Assembly: GCF_010093595.1 (NCBI RefSeq)
Contig: NW_022985453.1
Location: 786,788 to 850,787, forward strand
Origin: Mytilinidion resinicola
Lineage: Eukaryota > Ascomycota > Dothideomycetes > Mytilinidiales > Mytilinidiaceae
Direction of reading: 5' to 3'
Length of the DNA: 64,000 nt
Shown piece by piece: positions 34,695 to 48,087 of the stretch. The translations under genes and the position numbers were made by a program. The notes under the pieces are model-generated. The model saw only the letters and a list, made by a program, of their open reading frames with translations, searched no databases and was not told the DNA's origin. The stretch's first letter is position 1; every line of letters starts with the position of its first letter.

Positions 34695-35321
34695 GGCTGG
34701 GAATGATGGGGGGCGTGGAACTTTTTTAGTGGTGAGGCGGAGGTGTTGGTGGGCTTTTGTGGCGATTGGGGGTGGCTTTATGTAACTGGGGGTTTCGTTG
34801 GTGTTGTAGTCTTATATGTTGCTTGCTAGATATGTAGTCGTTCTATCTTATAGCTATGAAAGCGAGATACGGCAAGATATCTGCACCTATGCCGGCCGGG
34901 TGATGAAACAGTGCTGCCTAAGGCACCACACCAAGACGATCTTGGTCTGGGGGTGCAAATACCCACATATGATTGGATGAGGAGGCAATATCATTGGTAC
35001 ATCAGGCTTCTTGCTGCCTGGAGGCGGGGAAATAAGGCACCAGATCACATCGTGTTCCCGGTTATATAAGCTCGTGCGACACGGATTCCCTTGGGGGGGT
35101 GCTGTGCAGGATAGATATTGGTGCCTGATGGATGCCTGGGAAAGCATCAATACGAGCTGACGACCTGGAGTTCATAGATAAGATCATGGGGTTGAGAGCC
35201 TTAAGGCAGCTATGTGGGGTCTGTGGCGTTAAGATCAGCTGTCAGTTTATGCGGCATATCGAAGCCACCCAAGTACAAGCTTGTATAGGCCAAAATGCGA
35301 AGATACGCTGTCAAATTAGAC
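34695..35321. other. Spacer, GST promoter and 3' flank of NAPE-PLD-like gene
   Basis: 627 bp; only short unsupported frames. Confidence 0.4.
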
Positions 35322-36654
35322 TCATACAGCCACCGTCTCCCCAATATCACACAGCCCAATCTCCGCCCCCCATTCTAACCCCGCCTCCTCGCATGCCTTC
35401 CTCCACCGCACCGGCGGCTCGGTGACCGGCTCGTGATGCGCGCTCAGATTCCCCCTGAAAGTGCCATAATGCATGCCGATGCTCTTCTCACTCCTCACAT
35501 CCTTGTGTATCGAGATGGAGTCGTCAGGAGACGAGTGCTGCGAGGACATGAACGTGCGGGGGAGGTAGCAGCCGATTGGGAGGAGCGCGAGATCGAAAGG
35601 GCCGTATAGCTGGCCGATTTCTGCAAAAGCCGGGCAGGGAGGGACGGGGGAGTGGGCGGAGGAGAGCTCGGCGTCGGAGTGGACGCAGCAGTAGCCGGTG
35701 TCCCCTATCTGTGGTGTTAGCTTTGTTCCCTCCCCAAACTCAATCGTAGTCAATACCTGTGAAGTACAACTTTTTTCCTATCCTCTGCTTCTCCGCCCCA
35801 TCCTCCTCAGACACACTAGCAGCCCCTCCCGACAGAACCTCCTGAATCACCCAACTACACCACAACGTCCCAAAAAACCCCCACGGCGTCCTCCCGCTCC
35901 CATGCTGCGCAGGCGTACACACCACCTCGACCCCGCCCACCCCCTCCACCTCGACCCTCACACCCCCCCACCAATCCAACTCCACCACCTCCTCCGCCCT
36001 GATCCCCACCCCCAGCCCCACCAGCGTCTGCTTCACCCCCAACGCCACCAAAAACCTGACCCGCCCCCCGCCCCTCTCCCTCACCCTCCGCAGCGTCTGC
36101 GCATCCAAATGGTCATAATGATCATGGCTAACCAGCACCGCATCCACCTCGCCCACGTCCTCAACCGCGCACGGCAAGCCCACGAAGCGCACCGGCCCAA
36201 ACTGCCCGTACGGCCCGACCGCGCGGCTCCAGACCGGGTCGAGCAGGAGGCGCACCCCCCGCGTAGCGCCAGCGCCGCCGCCGCCGCCGCGCGGGGCGGG
36301 CGCTTCGACGACGAAGGAGGCGTGCCCGATCCAGGTCGCTTTCAAGCTGTGGGGCAGCTGCGCGCCGAAGTCGGGCGGCCGGACGGCCACGAGCTGCGAC
36401 GCGTCGGCGGGCACGGGGACGAAGTTGCGGTTGGCGCCCCAGCGGGCTTTGAGCATGCCGCCGATGCTGGCGGGTCTGTAAGAGGGCCAGGGGTTTTTGA
36501 AGGAGCGGGGGGGCGTGCCGATGTGGTGAGAGGGGGGGGTTGTGGAGGAGGAGGAGGAGGGCAGGCGGGGGGGGAGGGGGGTTATGGTGGGTGGAGGGGC
36601 CATTGGGGGCGGTGTGGAGGGGTTGGGAGATGTTGAGGGGCGGCTGTGAGGCAT
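35322..36654 (-). CDS. NAPE-PLD-like metallo-beta-lactamase-fold hydrolase
   Basis: Two exons (36654-35757 and 35704-35322) give 426 residues. The first 50 residues are Pro/Ser-rich and low complexity. The hydrolase domain follows, with TWIGHASFVVE, LLLDPVWS, the metal-binding HDHYDHLD (HxHxDH) and CTPAQHGSGR. The splice join restores YFTGDTGYC, another metal-ligand strand, and the C-terminus adds LALLPIGCY. This matches the family of N-acyl-phosphatidylethanolamine-hydrolysing phospholipase D, which works on membrane lipids. Many fungal members have unknown substrates. The acceptor is the second AG (ATAG at 35708-35705), because the first AG gives the wrong frame. Confidence 0.9.
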
Positions 36655-38036
36655 GGTGGAGGTTGTTGAGGCATGGTGGGGAGTGGTGACGGTGTTAACT
36701 TTTTGAGGGCGTGGTGGGCGGAGATAGAGGGCTGGTTAGTCCGTCTTGGCGTGTAGGTACGCACGTATGCTCTGTCGTTCTATTGGGGGCTTTAGGATTA
36801 CTTGTATGGTTTCAATGAGCTTGATAGTAATGGTTGATGGTCTGGGGAGCTCTGCTGAGATTCTGGCATGTTTTCTTCGTCGTGTGGATGCTGGAAGGCT
36901 GAGATGAACGAGAGTTACGCCAAATCACGTGATAGCTCCAATTCAGGATGGTTCATCATAAGCTATCAGAGGGTCGATGCAAGTTTGTGTTTTTTACATA
37001 AACGGAATAGGTTCTAGAGCAAATCAGATCTAGACATGAGTCAGATATCCAGTGCCAAAGAAACCATAAACCGAAACGCTACTCCTGAACGTATGGAAAA
37101 GCAAATCACATCCTAAGATATGAGAGGTAACGCCATGTTAGGCTTCTATTGCAATGGCCTCTGAACTACACTATTAGTCTACTAAAGAGCGGGTCTAAGG
37201 TATCCACAAAAAGCAGGCCACAAATCACAACACCATTGATTGCTTTGACGCCATTCCATTCCTTCTACGAATATGTGTCCGAGCAGTAAGTATCGGCCAA
37301 GTCCAGCAAACACAACACGCTACGTGAATACATCAGCCCCTCCAACATACCACCACACCTTAGCATTGCCAAAAAGGAGCGTGACTCCAGTCCCAAGAGC
37401 CTTTGCACTCGTGCAGTCCATGTTCGGTCAAAATTTTCGCCACGTCCTCTATTCCAGACGACAGCTCCGTTGAAAAGAGAGAGAGGGAGGGGAAGGAAAG
37501 AAATGGATAGGAAACAGGTCTCGCAGTCTGGTATCTCTGGCAGCAAACAAAAATGTCAAAGAGTTCTCCCAAAAAAAGCGCTTTGTGTACTCGCAAGCAT
37601 CGAGAAGACGAAAATGGGTATTAGACTTCCGCTCCATTCGCAAAACCGATGCCTGCGTTTCAGTGTGTGTTTCCCCCACATCACTCCAAGTTATGCAACT
37701 TTCTTTCTTCCTACACCAAGTTGAGAGGACGCCGAAACAGTCTCCTTGGAAGACGCTTGGGCAAGAAAAAAAAGAAAAGGCTGAAAGAAATTGAAATAGC
37801 AACGCTACACGTCGGAAGTTTGTATGGGAATCTTTGGGGTATTATGATTCGTGGTGTGTACCGGTTTGAACAAATAATAAAAAGGGTATCTGAGTTTCTG
37901 GCGTCTTCAGTCTGAGGTGTGTATTACCAAAGGCGTCGAGAATGTCGAAAGATATGCACTGCGACTAGTCAGCCAAGTTACCCTGTATATCTGAAAAAAA
38001 AAATGGGGAAGTATTACCATCTACGTCACCGTAGAA
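36655..38036. other. Gene-free spacer, 1.4 kb
   Basis: Upstream flank of the NAPE-PLD-like gene and a long 3' flank of the Msb1-like gene. Short frames on both strands lack motifs. Confidence 0.45.
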
Positions 38037-41000
38037 TCAGCGTTTGACAGGGGCTCCTTGTTGATCCATGTTGCCAGTAAGCTCAGCAACGCGAGCCTTG
38101 ATGCGAGCGACGCGGCTTTCGATCGTCTCCTCTCCGCTGGTCTCACCCTCATCCGTGCGGTTGCTTTGACTTTGGCTGCGACGCGATTGCTCTTCACTAA
38201 GTCTTGCAGCCCGCTCCGCAGCATTCTTCCTGATCTGAGCCCATCTGTCCTGCGCTGGAGACACTTGACGAGTCAGGTCAACGGACTGCTCGGAGATATC
38301 GTCCCTGGCAGATGGGTCAACCGGGTGCGAGAGCTCTTCTTCGTGATAAACTTCCTCCTCAACCGAAGCTGGGTGGGAAACAGCATGCCGATTGAAAGGT
38401 GGTGGAGGAAGAGCACTCATCGGTTCCTCGTCAGAGCCATCATCTGGGACGAAAGCCGGCATGTCGTCCATGGGGCCCTGGTCGAACCTGGCAAAAGCAT
38501 GATCGGCCTCATGCTGTTCCATCGTAGTCATGCGGGGTCCACTTGGACGAGGAGCCTCTCCAGGGTAGTCGTGGTCATGCGAGACGGCAGAAACTGCTGG
38601 ACTCTCACCGATGGCTGGCGAGTAGGCAACAACTGGCTCGGGTTTTGCGGTCAATTCGCTCGGTGCTGGAGACTTCTCTGCAACCGGAATGGCAGGCGAT
38701 GGCTTCTTCCTCAAATGAGACATTCGTCGCCCGAGGCTTGACTCCGGGACTTGGAGACCGTTCTCTGGTTCTGCCTCCGTAGGCTGAGGAGTTTCCGATC
38801 TCCCGGCAGGTTTGTCCTTCTTTCCAAACATTCTCCTGAAGCCATTTCCACCAGTGTTCTTCTTGAGCTTCTTCGGGGGAGATTTCTTGGCAGGTACTGC
38901 CGCCTCCGGGCTGTGTTGGTTTTCCCATGCTCGTTTTGCGGCTTCTTCAGCGGGGTTTGATTGGGAAGAACTCTGTTGCGGAGCAGCAACAGGCTTCCGG
39001 AGCGCTGGGTGTTCATCCAAGGTCGGGCCAGTGGAGTACACTGGCGCTGGCTTTTCGTCCAAAGGCGTGGAGACAGTAGGGGTCACACCAGGTAGAGCAA
39101 CTTGAGCTGCAGAGGAAGCCTCCGCCTTCTTCGACTGGGCCTGGGCCGGTGTTGGAGTAATTGGAAGGGGTGCTGGCGGAGGGGCCTTCCTAGGTACCTG
39201 TGGCGATGATTCCTCCCGCGGAATGGCGGGAAGATCATGGTTATTGCTTTCTTTTGGCGCTGAAGACGATGCGTGGCCATTTGTGGTGGCAAGAAGGTTA
39301 TCCCTCGAGCCCTTTCCAGCATGGACATCTCCAAGATACCTCTTTCGGACTGCATCCTTATCAAACTCTTTGGCCCATTGCATCGCCGGAGCTGCGGCAC
39401 TCATAACGGCAGGCTGCAGTGTCATGACGCTGTTCGTCTTGGTAGACATAGCATCATCAACTCGGCCTCGGCGTGTACCATTCTGCTCGGCGGCTTGATC
39501 TTTCGATTGCTGAGCTAGTCTGGCTGCAGCGGCTTGAATGCGCGCATGTTGATCTGGTCCGATGCTAGTCTTACTCATCGGCGTGGTGCCGTTCTTGGCA
39601 TTGTAGGGCTCGTTCGCAAGCGTAGAAGGCTTCTTGCCAGTTGACTTCCTACGACCGAGTCGCCCTCGTCTTGTGAAACTGAAGAGTCCTTTCTTCTCTG
39701 CGATGTAGGCTCCTTCCTCTGGGCCAGGAGAAGCGCCCTTGACTTGCTCTTCTACAACAAGCCATTTCGCGCCGGGAATTTGAGTCTCGATTAAAGCGCA
39801 TCGTCCGAAGACTGCCTTGCGCTCGGTTGTTTCCTCGCCAGCCAAGCTGGTCATCCAGACCCACCAGAAGGTTTCGTCCAAGTCGAATTGTGTAATGCTA
39901 GCAAGCTCTCCGGGCTCCAAGTGCTGCTCCTGCCCGACACCATTTCTCATATGCGACTGCGAACTGTGAACGCGAGTCACTTCTCCAATGGGAGGGAGCT
40001 GCTTGTCTGGAGGGAGTAGTAATGGGGCATGCTTGACTTCACCATTCTCCTCGACAAACCCAGATGACAAGAAGTCGGCCCAGGATGGCGTTGTCGGGCG
40101 ACCGAAATCGGTATTCCTGGACCGCGGGCCAGTTCCCAGCCCCTGGAAGTCGTTTTTGTCTCTGGGGAACGACGATCCATTTGACAAGGCCGATGCTGGA
40201 TTTTCGCTTACTCCGCCAAAGCCAAAGTCTTCAAAGCGAGACCAAGAGGCGTCCGGAATGCCATGATTTGTAGAAAGAACGGATTGATTGGTGGAAGAGA
40301 TACAGTCCAAGACTCTTCGGCACTCGTCCGTGAGGGCCTTGACCGGATCCTCGAAGGAGGAGAACTCTTGCAGTGCCTCGTCGTCATCACGGTACTCGAA
40401 GTTCTTGGCCCGCCGCAGAAGGGCGAATGGGGTGGGAGATACTGAATCGACGATCATGACAATCCGTGTCGTAGTGGTTTGCATAAGAATAGGCGTCATT
40501 GGAGGGTACTCGGTTTGAGAAACGAGCGCTTGGAGTGAGCGTGGCAAGGTGGAGATACCGCTTATACCAGCAACCGAGTCTGGAGAGAGAGAGCGGAGAT
40601 AGGCAAAGAAGAGATGGCTGGCAGCATCGGCAGCCCTGTGAAAGTTAGCACCGCTATTCCTCGAGGTTTCAGTCTGGAACATCTTACTTCTCCCAGGACT
40701 TGTATCCGCCATCAAATCCCTTGCCATCGTCATTATGCCCAAAGGCCCACCAACCAGCCATTCTAGACAGCTTTCTTCCGCCAAGTCCATTGGTCTTGCC
40801 TCGTGCAGCGATTGCGGAAAGCAAATCGAAAAAGTCGACGATGACCTGTCTCCGCGCCTCGGAGTCCACGCTGATGGGTATAAAGGTATCAAAAGCATGA
40901 CGAGCGTTGCCAGAATCTAGCCATTGCTATTAGTGATGCCAAGCATCATAAAAGGCCTGATATAGCCTACGTACCCGATTCACCAATCTTGAAAAGCTCA

Positions 41001-41557
41001 TATACGTCCCAAGTCACTACACCTCCAGGCAGTCGGCTCCAGCACCATTTCATTATACTGCAGAGCACCTGAAGCCGTTAGCTTTACGATAAAGTTTGGT
41101 GTACCGTCACTGTCTTACCATGGGTTCAGTGAGGCGCAATTCCTGGTTCAGCCCTTCCCCAGTGTACTGCGAGCTACCTTCAAACTGCGCCTTGAAAAAG
41201 CTTCGAATCATGTTGCGAGCGGCGCTGGTGTCTGATCCAGGTCGGAATGGAAGGAGGAGGAAGGGCATGTCGAGGGCTGGAAAGTCCGTCAGTGAGCTTC
41301 CCGCTGCCGTCCAGAGGCAGAGAAGCACTGCAAATGTGCAACAAGCGCAAAGACATACCTCTCGACTTCATCTCTTTCGTGCAAACGTGAATCAATTCCT
41401 GGACCTCCTCCGGCGCAACGTCTTTGCGCGACCAGGCGTCGTCCCAGCGCGGCTTCGGCGGTGCCACAGGGCCAGCGTTGTGGTCAGCATACTTGCCGGC
41501 TTTGGAGGCAGATCTGGAGCCATCCTTGCTCTTGAAGAAGTTCTTAAACGACGGCAT
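38037..41557 (-). CDS. Msb1/Mug8-domain protein (polarised growth, Rho signalling)
   Basis: Exons 41557-41359, 41276-41119, 41068-40975, 40916-40688 and 40635-38037 give 1092 residues. It starts with MPSFKNFFKSKDG, the usual opening of this fungal family. The N-terminal 430 residues form the Msb1/Mug8 (DUF1708) region, related to RhoGAP folds, with FLLLPFRPGSDTSAARNMIRSFF, LPGGVVTWDVYELFKIGESD and the AGWWAFGH block. After about 520 the chain is long, Pro/Ser/Lys-rich and probably disordered. A helical charged segment with RWAQIRKNAAERAARLSEEQSRR and RIKARVAELTG ends it. Yeast Msb1 works with Cdc42/Rho1 and Pkc1 at sites of growth. The same role here is inferred from family. It is likely a housekeeping gene, not part of the cluster. 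Confidence 0.88.
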
Positions 41558-43892
41558 AGCGATAAATGGCGGTGATGTTGCGGAGCGTCGTCCGGTCTTC
41601 AGGACTGGGTCCGCTGGGGGCAGTCGGCGCACGCGAGGCGGTCAGAGTGCGGTGCTGGCAGGCGGATGCAGGTGCATGAATGTCTCGGCGGGCTCGAGTT
41701 CAATTGGGAGCTCGCGCGGGCGGGCTGCACTTAGAATTGAAGCTGCAGGCGGGACGCGAGGTTTGGAGTCGTGACAGGGATGGAAGCACGCTGACGGCAG
41801 AGCGCGTGGAGTTGCAGCAGAGGCGAACACGGGCGGCGGGCGGTGGAGGGATTAGTGAATTCGGCCTGTGGAAGTGGGACAGAGCAGTAAGGAGATGCGC
41901 GAGCATAGACGAAAGGGAGTGTCTGAAGCTGCGATAGTACCCCTAAAGGCCGCTAGCCGATATGCTCAAAATCCTGGTCGAGGGGACGCCAACGCATCGC
42001 TGTATTCTCAGGTAAACCTCCACGTTGCCACCGTCGATCGCGAATCGTATTGCTATTATCGGTCCTGTCGCCGCCACCAGCGGCGACACAGGCGCGTCTA
42101 TCATCAATTGCCGGCCGCCTCGCAGCGTACAGCGCCCGCAAAGCGTCTCGACGTCTGCATCATTGATCCGCGACGGCGGCGCGTCGATGAAATTGGCACG
42201 GACGCTGGGCCCATCATCAGCGGTCGCTAACAGAAAGGCGAGGCCAAAAGCGACGGTGCCGACAGCCCAAACGGTCCCAGGGCGCAACCCGTCGTGCATC
42301 GATCAGGCTGCATCCGGCAAGGCGGGCACGGCGGGCGCGCTCTCATTTCAGGGCCCACGCCTCGTGCAAACCACCGGCGACCGCACCGCGAGGAACAATC
42401 TCCTGCCCGAGCGCTTCGCTGCATCACGGCCTCCTCACCACGGCCTCCTCACCACGTCTGCTCTTGACAGCGAATGGCCTGCGCCGCCTCGGCCAGGCAG
42501 AAACACGCCAGGATGAGTTGTCCGCCGGCTGTGACCGTGTGCAGCCCTTCAATTCGCCAGCACGTCGCCAGCAAATCAACACCACGCGAGCGCCTCTCTC
42601 CGCACTTCCTCATTTCTTTTTTGCAGGTCCCTGCACTAGACTCGGGCCCCTCGGAGCCCAATTGACCGCAGAACCACCACACTCCAGCTGTCAAACCTCT
42701 CCACTGCCTGTCTAGCTCTAACGACACTGGCTGTTTCAGAGCCCGTCTTGGCAGCGTTTTGATCCTATGGGGTGATGCTGAGCCATTTGGCAGCAGCTTC
42801 ATCACTCGACATCGACTGAAGAGTTCTGGAAAACACCATGCTAGGAGGGGCACTGTTCTGCATGGCGCTATTTTCCACGTTATTTCGACCAACGCGGCCT
42901 GTCAAGGGTCTGTGTCTAAGTCTGAGCTTTCAGACACCGCCCACTGCCTCATACCCGTACCAGGGTTCTGCTTCGGATGTCCCGATCCAAGTTCAAGCTT
43001 TGCAAACAGATCCAGGTTGATTGATCTGACCGGGTCCGTGTGTTGAGGCCATTCTGAGAAAGTCTGACAGTCGTATTCGCCTTCACATCAGTATCAGGTC
43101 CAACCGCAAGTATCATCTCTATTCCATTTTCCAGTCACCTCACTACGTCCAAACTGCGTACGTCTCTCTTTCTCTTCTATAAATACATCAATGTCATCTC
43201 CAAAACACGCTTATATTGCATTCTATAGTCGAAATATTACAGTCACGTGATATGCGCGTGACTTGAAAATTCTTGTTTCGCTAAATCCAAGGCCAGGTCC
43301 TACTAGGCGACAGCGATCTGATCCTCGACAAGGATGTAGATTACTAGACTTGATTTGGATTTGTAGAAACAGTCCTGATAGTACCATATGGCTTGTCACC
43401 AACTTTCCAAGGAATGCAAAGCGGCGGCTACAACGGCAGGAGCAGCTACAGCAGTTGACCATCAAGCTCAACCCATCCCGCCGAATCAGTCAACCGTGGG
43501 AGGTCCAATTGCAGGGCACAAGTCTGGCACAGCGGCAACAGCAGCGGTTGCCAACCGATCTCTATCCAACGCGCCTGCAGATCGGTCGACCGCAGGAGAT
43601 CCTGGTAGAAACACAAGTCGACTATAGTGGCAGCCCAATTACTCCAATTATCGGTAAGGGGGTAGATTGCCACACTCAATTATAATTTATAGACAGCTCT
43701 ATGTTGGTTAGATGTTCAATTTTTCTAAAAAGCTATTCCAGAAACTACCAATGAGACAGCTCTTAGCAACTCTTCGCTACCTTTTCAACGTCACCCGCAC
43801 GAGACCAGCACACCACCCACAAGCGGCATACTACCCCGTTTTCAGCATCAGACAAACAAAGCACTGGCACCCACTCCAAGCCACGCCCCCCC
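41558..43892. other. Gene-poor region, 2.3 kb, upstream of the Msb1-like gene
   Basis: Several GC-rich frames overlap on both strands (for example 41943-42299 minus, with one possible membrane helix, and 42025-42516 plus), but none has a recognisable domain or convincing intron pattern. A long 5' leader for the Msb1-like gene is plausible. Confidence 0.4.
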
Positions 43893-44882
43893 TCACACTG
43901 CGCTCTCCACCCTCCCCTTCCTCGCCGGAAACACCCCACTCATATCCCCAACCGGCAGACTAACCGGGAACTCCACCGCCGCCAGAATCTGCGCCGCGAG
44001 GATCCACCACGCGCCCGCCGACGCAACAAACCCGAACGCGCCACCCGCCTACCCAACAACAACATTAGCCACCACATTCGCCCTTCAAGCACCAGATCAG
44101 AACAGAGAGAGCAACACTCACAGTCAGACACTTCCCCGCCACCCCCGCATTTCCCCGCGCCAGCTGCCAAAACGCCGCCGTCAGCAGGCTGAAGCACAGC
44201 GTCAAGCCCCACTCCACAACCATCAGGCAGATGTTCAGGCGCAGCGTGCCCAGCGCGAAGAGCAGCGACAAGACCGCCATGGCGAGCAGGAAGAAGCCGA
44301 AACTCGCCGCGAACGCCGGGTCGTCAAGCCCCGCGGACGGGTGCGCGGCGCTGTAGGCCGCGGAGTAGTGGCCGTATGCGCCGAGGGACGGCGTCAGGGT
44401 AGCGGCGAAGGAGAGCCAGAAGCCGCCGTAGGCGCCGAAGAGGACGAAGGGGTAGGTGTTGCCTGGGCGCTCATCATCAACCGTCAACCATCTGTCGCGT
44501 AAACTGCCACGCCGGTTTTGGGGAAAGGGGAAGACGCACCCATGATCCACTCCCCTATGCTCCCGATGACCATCAGCATCCCGCCCATGAAGTAGTACGA
44601 CCCGATGGACGCGGCGCCGTTGCCGCCCGCGCCCCGCCACCCCATCACGTCGCAGGAGAAGGGGGTGAGCGCCATGGCGAGGCCGAGCACCGCGAGCGGG
44701 GTGGGGTTCGCGAAGGTCTTGCGCAGGGAGCCGTGCACGGGAGTTTGCGGCGAGAGGTAGTATTTCTCGAAGAGCTCCGGGGAGAGCGTGACGCTGGGCG
44801 CGCGATGCATGGGGGCGAGGGGGTTGTTGGGAGGGGGCTTTTCGTCGTGCGGGGGAGGGGTGTTGGTGGAGGAGGTGGACAT
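43893..44882 (-). CDS. GPR1/FUN34/YaaH family acetate transporter-like protein
   Basis: Exons 44882-44540, 44462-44122 and 44048-43893 give 279 residues, normal for the family. A hydrophilic N-terminus of about 60 residues is followed by six predicted membrane helices. Family features include NPTPLAVLGLAM at the start of helix 1 (the NPAPLGL-type motif), YYFMGGMLMVIGSIGEWIMG and, restored by splicing, GNTYPFVLFGAYGGFW. These proteins move acetate, ammonium or other small acids across the plasma membrane. Carbon-source induction is common in the group. It is 13 kb from the catabolic block, so a functional link is speculative. The first ATG in family register is at 44882. Confidence 0.92.
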
Positions 44883-45709
44883 GGTGGCGGTGGGGTTGGG
44901 GGATGAGGTGGAGGTTGGATGATTGAGGTCTGATGGAGCAGATGAGAGGAGGAAGAGCGCTTTAGATATAGGGGATTTGGATGATAGATGGGAAAAAGGG
45001 AAGTATGTGGAGCCCTTTATCAACTTACCCCCTATAGCATCGCATCGGCATGGTGCGGCATCTTCGAAGCAGTTTGGATGGCTTATCTGGCTCTTTGATT
45101 GGCTCTCGCCGTGTGGAGAGATAGAAGAGGAGATAAAGGGTCTTTTCGCTCCATGAATCGCTTCATAGCCCGAGAAGCGTGGAGGCTGATTGTGAGTGTC
45201 GATCGACTCCTAGAGACGCAGTGGTATCACATCTCTACTCTATCATGCCATCTAATTCCCTCTTTACTATACATTACCGTCTGTCATTTAGTGTGTAGTT
45301 GTTCCCACAGGCACTTAAACAATACGACACTATCCCGTCCCCTTCACGTGCCCCAAAGTTCCCCCCAGAGAGTCAAATACGCAACACCGCATAACCAAGA
45401 ACATCCACAAAAGCACAAACGCCATCAATCGTCCATCTCTCGCTAATCCGGCATCGCATGTGCGTATGTTCAGCATTCGCCGGTCTCGGTGTTTGCGTCT
45501 CGCCCGGGCTTTGATGCGCTCGGCGTTTGCTTTCCTCTCCATCAAGTCGCAGATCCGCAACGCAGACAGAATAAGCTTTACGATCATCTCTTCTAGCTCG
45601 AAGGTCTCGGGATGGGTTAGTCCGCTAGTACCGTCGTCGATGAAACGTGGGTGGTCGTCGATCCGCCCAAGCAATTCTCACCAACCCCAACTTCATCCCT
45701 CACGACGCA
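44883..45709. other. Spacer with transporter promoter
   Basis: 827 bp. A 114-codon frame on the minus strand (45674-45330) has no family features and is not called. Confidence 0.4.
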
Positions 45710-46574
45710 CTACCTCCCTTCCCGCCGCAAAGCCGCAATATCCACGTGCAGAATCTGCACCCCCTTTTCCATCCTCGCACTCGCTGCCAACTGCCCGTTC
45801 CCCGTGATCCGGCCGGTCAACCCAATCATCCGCCTCAACCACACCCTCTGCGCGCCCTCCAAGCCCAGCGCCGCCGCCGAGATATTCAGCGGCCAGGGCA
45901 GCAGGGACGCCTTCCGCGCCGACAGCTCTTCGGGCGGTGGCGCGTGCTTCACGACCTCGACGGCCGTGTCGCCGGGGTCGTCGGAGAGTTTCACGCGGCC
46001 GAAGATGAAGCTGGCGCAGATGTGGGCGACGAAGGTCGCGCTAGTCGCGATAGCGCGGGCGTACTGGGCTTGAATGATGGCGGATTGGGGGTAGTCGAGC
46101 TCGGAGTGGAGGCGCTGCAGCCCGCGGGAGATGATGATGTTGGCCGCGACGCAGGCGGCGCGGTAGCGGTTCCACGCCGTGGCGTGGAGGAGATCGAAGT
46201 GCACATGGACGGTGGTGCTGTAGAAGAGCGTGCTGTTGGCAGTGCCCGTAGCAGAGATGGCGGCGGGTGGGAGGTCCTGGGTAACGTAGGACCATTCTTG
46301 GGGGATCTGGGCGGCTCAGGCGGCGAGTTCGGCGTCGAGTTTGCTGGCTTCGGAGATCAGGTTGATAGCGGAGTCTTTGAGGCATTGGCGTTCGAAAGGG
46401 TCGGTGGGAGGACCCTGTCAGATCTTTTCTCGGACGGTTATGCCCCAGGCGCGGAGCTGGGACAGGCGGATGATGTAGGCGTCGAAGCTGAGTTCGAGGC
46501 CTTTCTCGCCGAATTCGAGACCGTTGTGGAGATACGCGGGGACGGCGAAGCCTTGTATTAAGGCGTTACACATC
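45710..46574 (-). pseudogene. C-terminal fragment of a C6 transcription-factor-like gene, with nonsense mutations
   Basis: Continuous minus-strand coding similarity to the C-terminal half of fungal C6-regulator proteins. It runs from about MCNALIQGFAVPAYLHNG to MIGLTGRITGNGQL and ends at 45710. A helical segment WNRYRAACVAANIIIS is typical. Two in-frame TGA codons interrupt it at 46420-46418 and 46318-46316. The first replaces a likely CGA (Arg) and the second a likely TGG (Trp), both single transitions of RIP type. No zinc cluster or N-terminal half was found upstream. The gene is not functional. Confidence 0.7.
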
Positions 46575-48087
46575 TAGGTTGGTCAACTGGAGATCACAGT
46601 AGTGTTTCAAGGCTATGTCTCATTCAGGCGCTATTGTTCACTTCCTACTTGTCGCCGGACGTTTTTGTCAAGGCGAATACTCTTTTCCGTCAGGGGATTG
46701 AGGGATCGCCGGAGGTTGAGAATGGCCATGGCACCGTTGAGATGATGAATACTTCCCCAGAAAAGGGGTTCTTGAGTTGAAGTGTTGCAAACGATGTTCT
46801 AGGTGGCCTTGACCAAAGGTCCAGATAGTAAATGAAGCTTTTGTTGTTCAAGTACCTCATACGACACCAACATCATCACATTCAACAGCGTCTCATCAGA
46901 GATAGCTCGGTTTGCGTTGGCTACTGATTGCTTTGCCATTGAGATGCACGAGTCCTCTTTCGTAGATGCTAACCTTTATACGACGCGTTCTGCACGTTCC
47001 ACGCCCACGGCTAGGGTACGGCATCCTGCATGGTGCCCGATCGGGGGAGATACTGTAAAGAGGAAGACGAGAAGGCCTGCTTCGGAGCAGCGCAGAAAGG
47101 ATCCCTTTGGGAGTCAAGAAATTCGTGCACTTTTAAAAGCTGGCGTTTGGCTTACAGCAGCTTAGCAGGGCCCCCTACAAATCAGAGACCTCCGACCTGC
47201 CGAAGTTGAATGCATAATTATGCACATTGCAAAACTTTCAAACATTATATAACTATTCTCTCTTTCAAGCTATCAAGCCGTTTGCGGAAAAGGAAGCCCT
47301 AGTCTCTCTTATTAGTTTGCGCCTACTCCGCCCTTAATCGCATTAAAACTAAGCTCTATATAATTTTGGGAAGTTCATAATGTTTCAAGCACAGCTTTAC
47401 GATCAGCATTTGGTGTTGGACGCTACCTCCTAGGAAGCCGAGAGGCTTGGTGTTAAGTCGCATCAGGGCTACGGCTAATGCGCACGAGCCGACGCTAGCA
47501 GGTGACCTACGAAGGGATTTGTTCAACGTTCCACGCCAAAACGTGCGGTCACGACACCTCAACCGTTAGAGTGCGGCAAAGCGAAATCCTGCCACCTTCA
47601 CTAGTCGGGCATTACCAACTCCACCACACCGATACAGTTGCATCCTTACGACGTACCAAGCCACTGCTTGCATGGTATCTCCAGCTGAGCGGCACGGCGG
47701 CGAGTAGCAGGCCCAACGGCAAGGCACCTCAGATTCTGCATTGTTGCTTGAAACCTTCCAGAGGCACTGGCTCATCTGTCGCAGAACTATTGGCACTAAC
47801 CCAACTGTCGCACACGCAGTCTCTGTTGATCGGGACTAGCTCGTGCGACCCGCGACACGACAACCACCTGACGTTCGACTGCCTAGCCCGCAGGCAGGCC
47901 CGAATGGCACTCTGGGAAGACAGTGTCTTGCTAAGCTGGCTTCACCCTTGAGACCACTGTGCTATTTTCTGCACCTCTAAGCATCCTGTTTTAGGTGTGA
48001 CTCATCTACCGCCGCCAAGACCTGGAAGCGCGGCCAAGCTTTCGCTGAACGTTCCGATTTCCAAACCATCTAAATACATCGCTGGGT
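46575..48087. other. Gene-free spacer, 1.5 kb
   Basis: No supported gene. It is AT-rich near 47220-47370. The 149-codon frame at 47502-47951 has no recognisable feature. Confidence 0.4.

Noticed and set aside
35698..36636. 312-codon open frame on the plus strand
   Set aside because: It is antisense to the NAPE-PLD-like gene, and its His/Pro- and Gly-rich composition is the complement of that gene.
41943..42516. Overlapping open frames of 118 and 163 codons on opposite strands
   Set aside because: No family features; compositionally driven by high GC. A small membrane protein on the minus strand cannot be fully excluded.
43893..44882. Acetate-type transporter as part of the catabolic cluster
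   Set aside because: It lies 13 kb away with four or five unrelated genes in between; only a metabolic theme links it.
45330..45674. 114-codon frame following the C6-regulator pseudogene
   Set aside because: It has no recognised relation to the family and no plausible splice to it was found.
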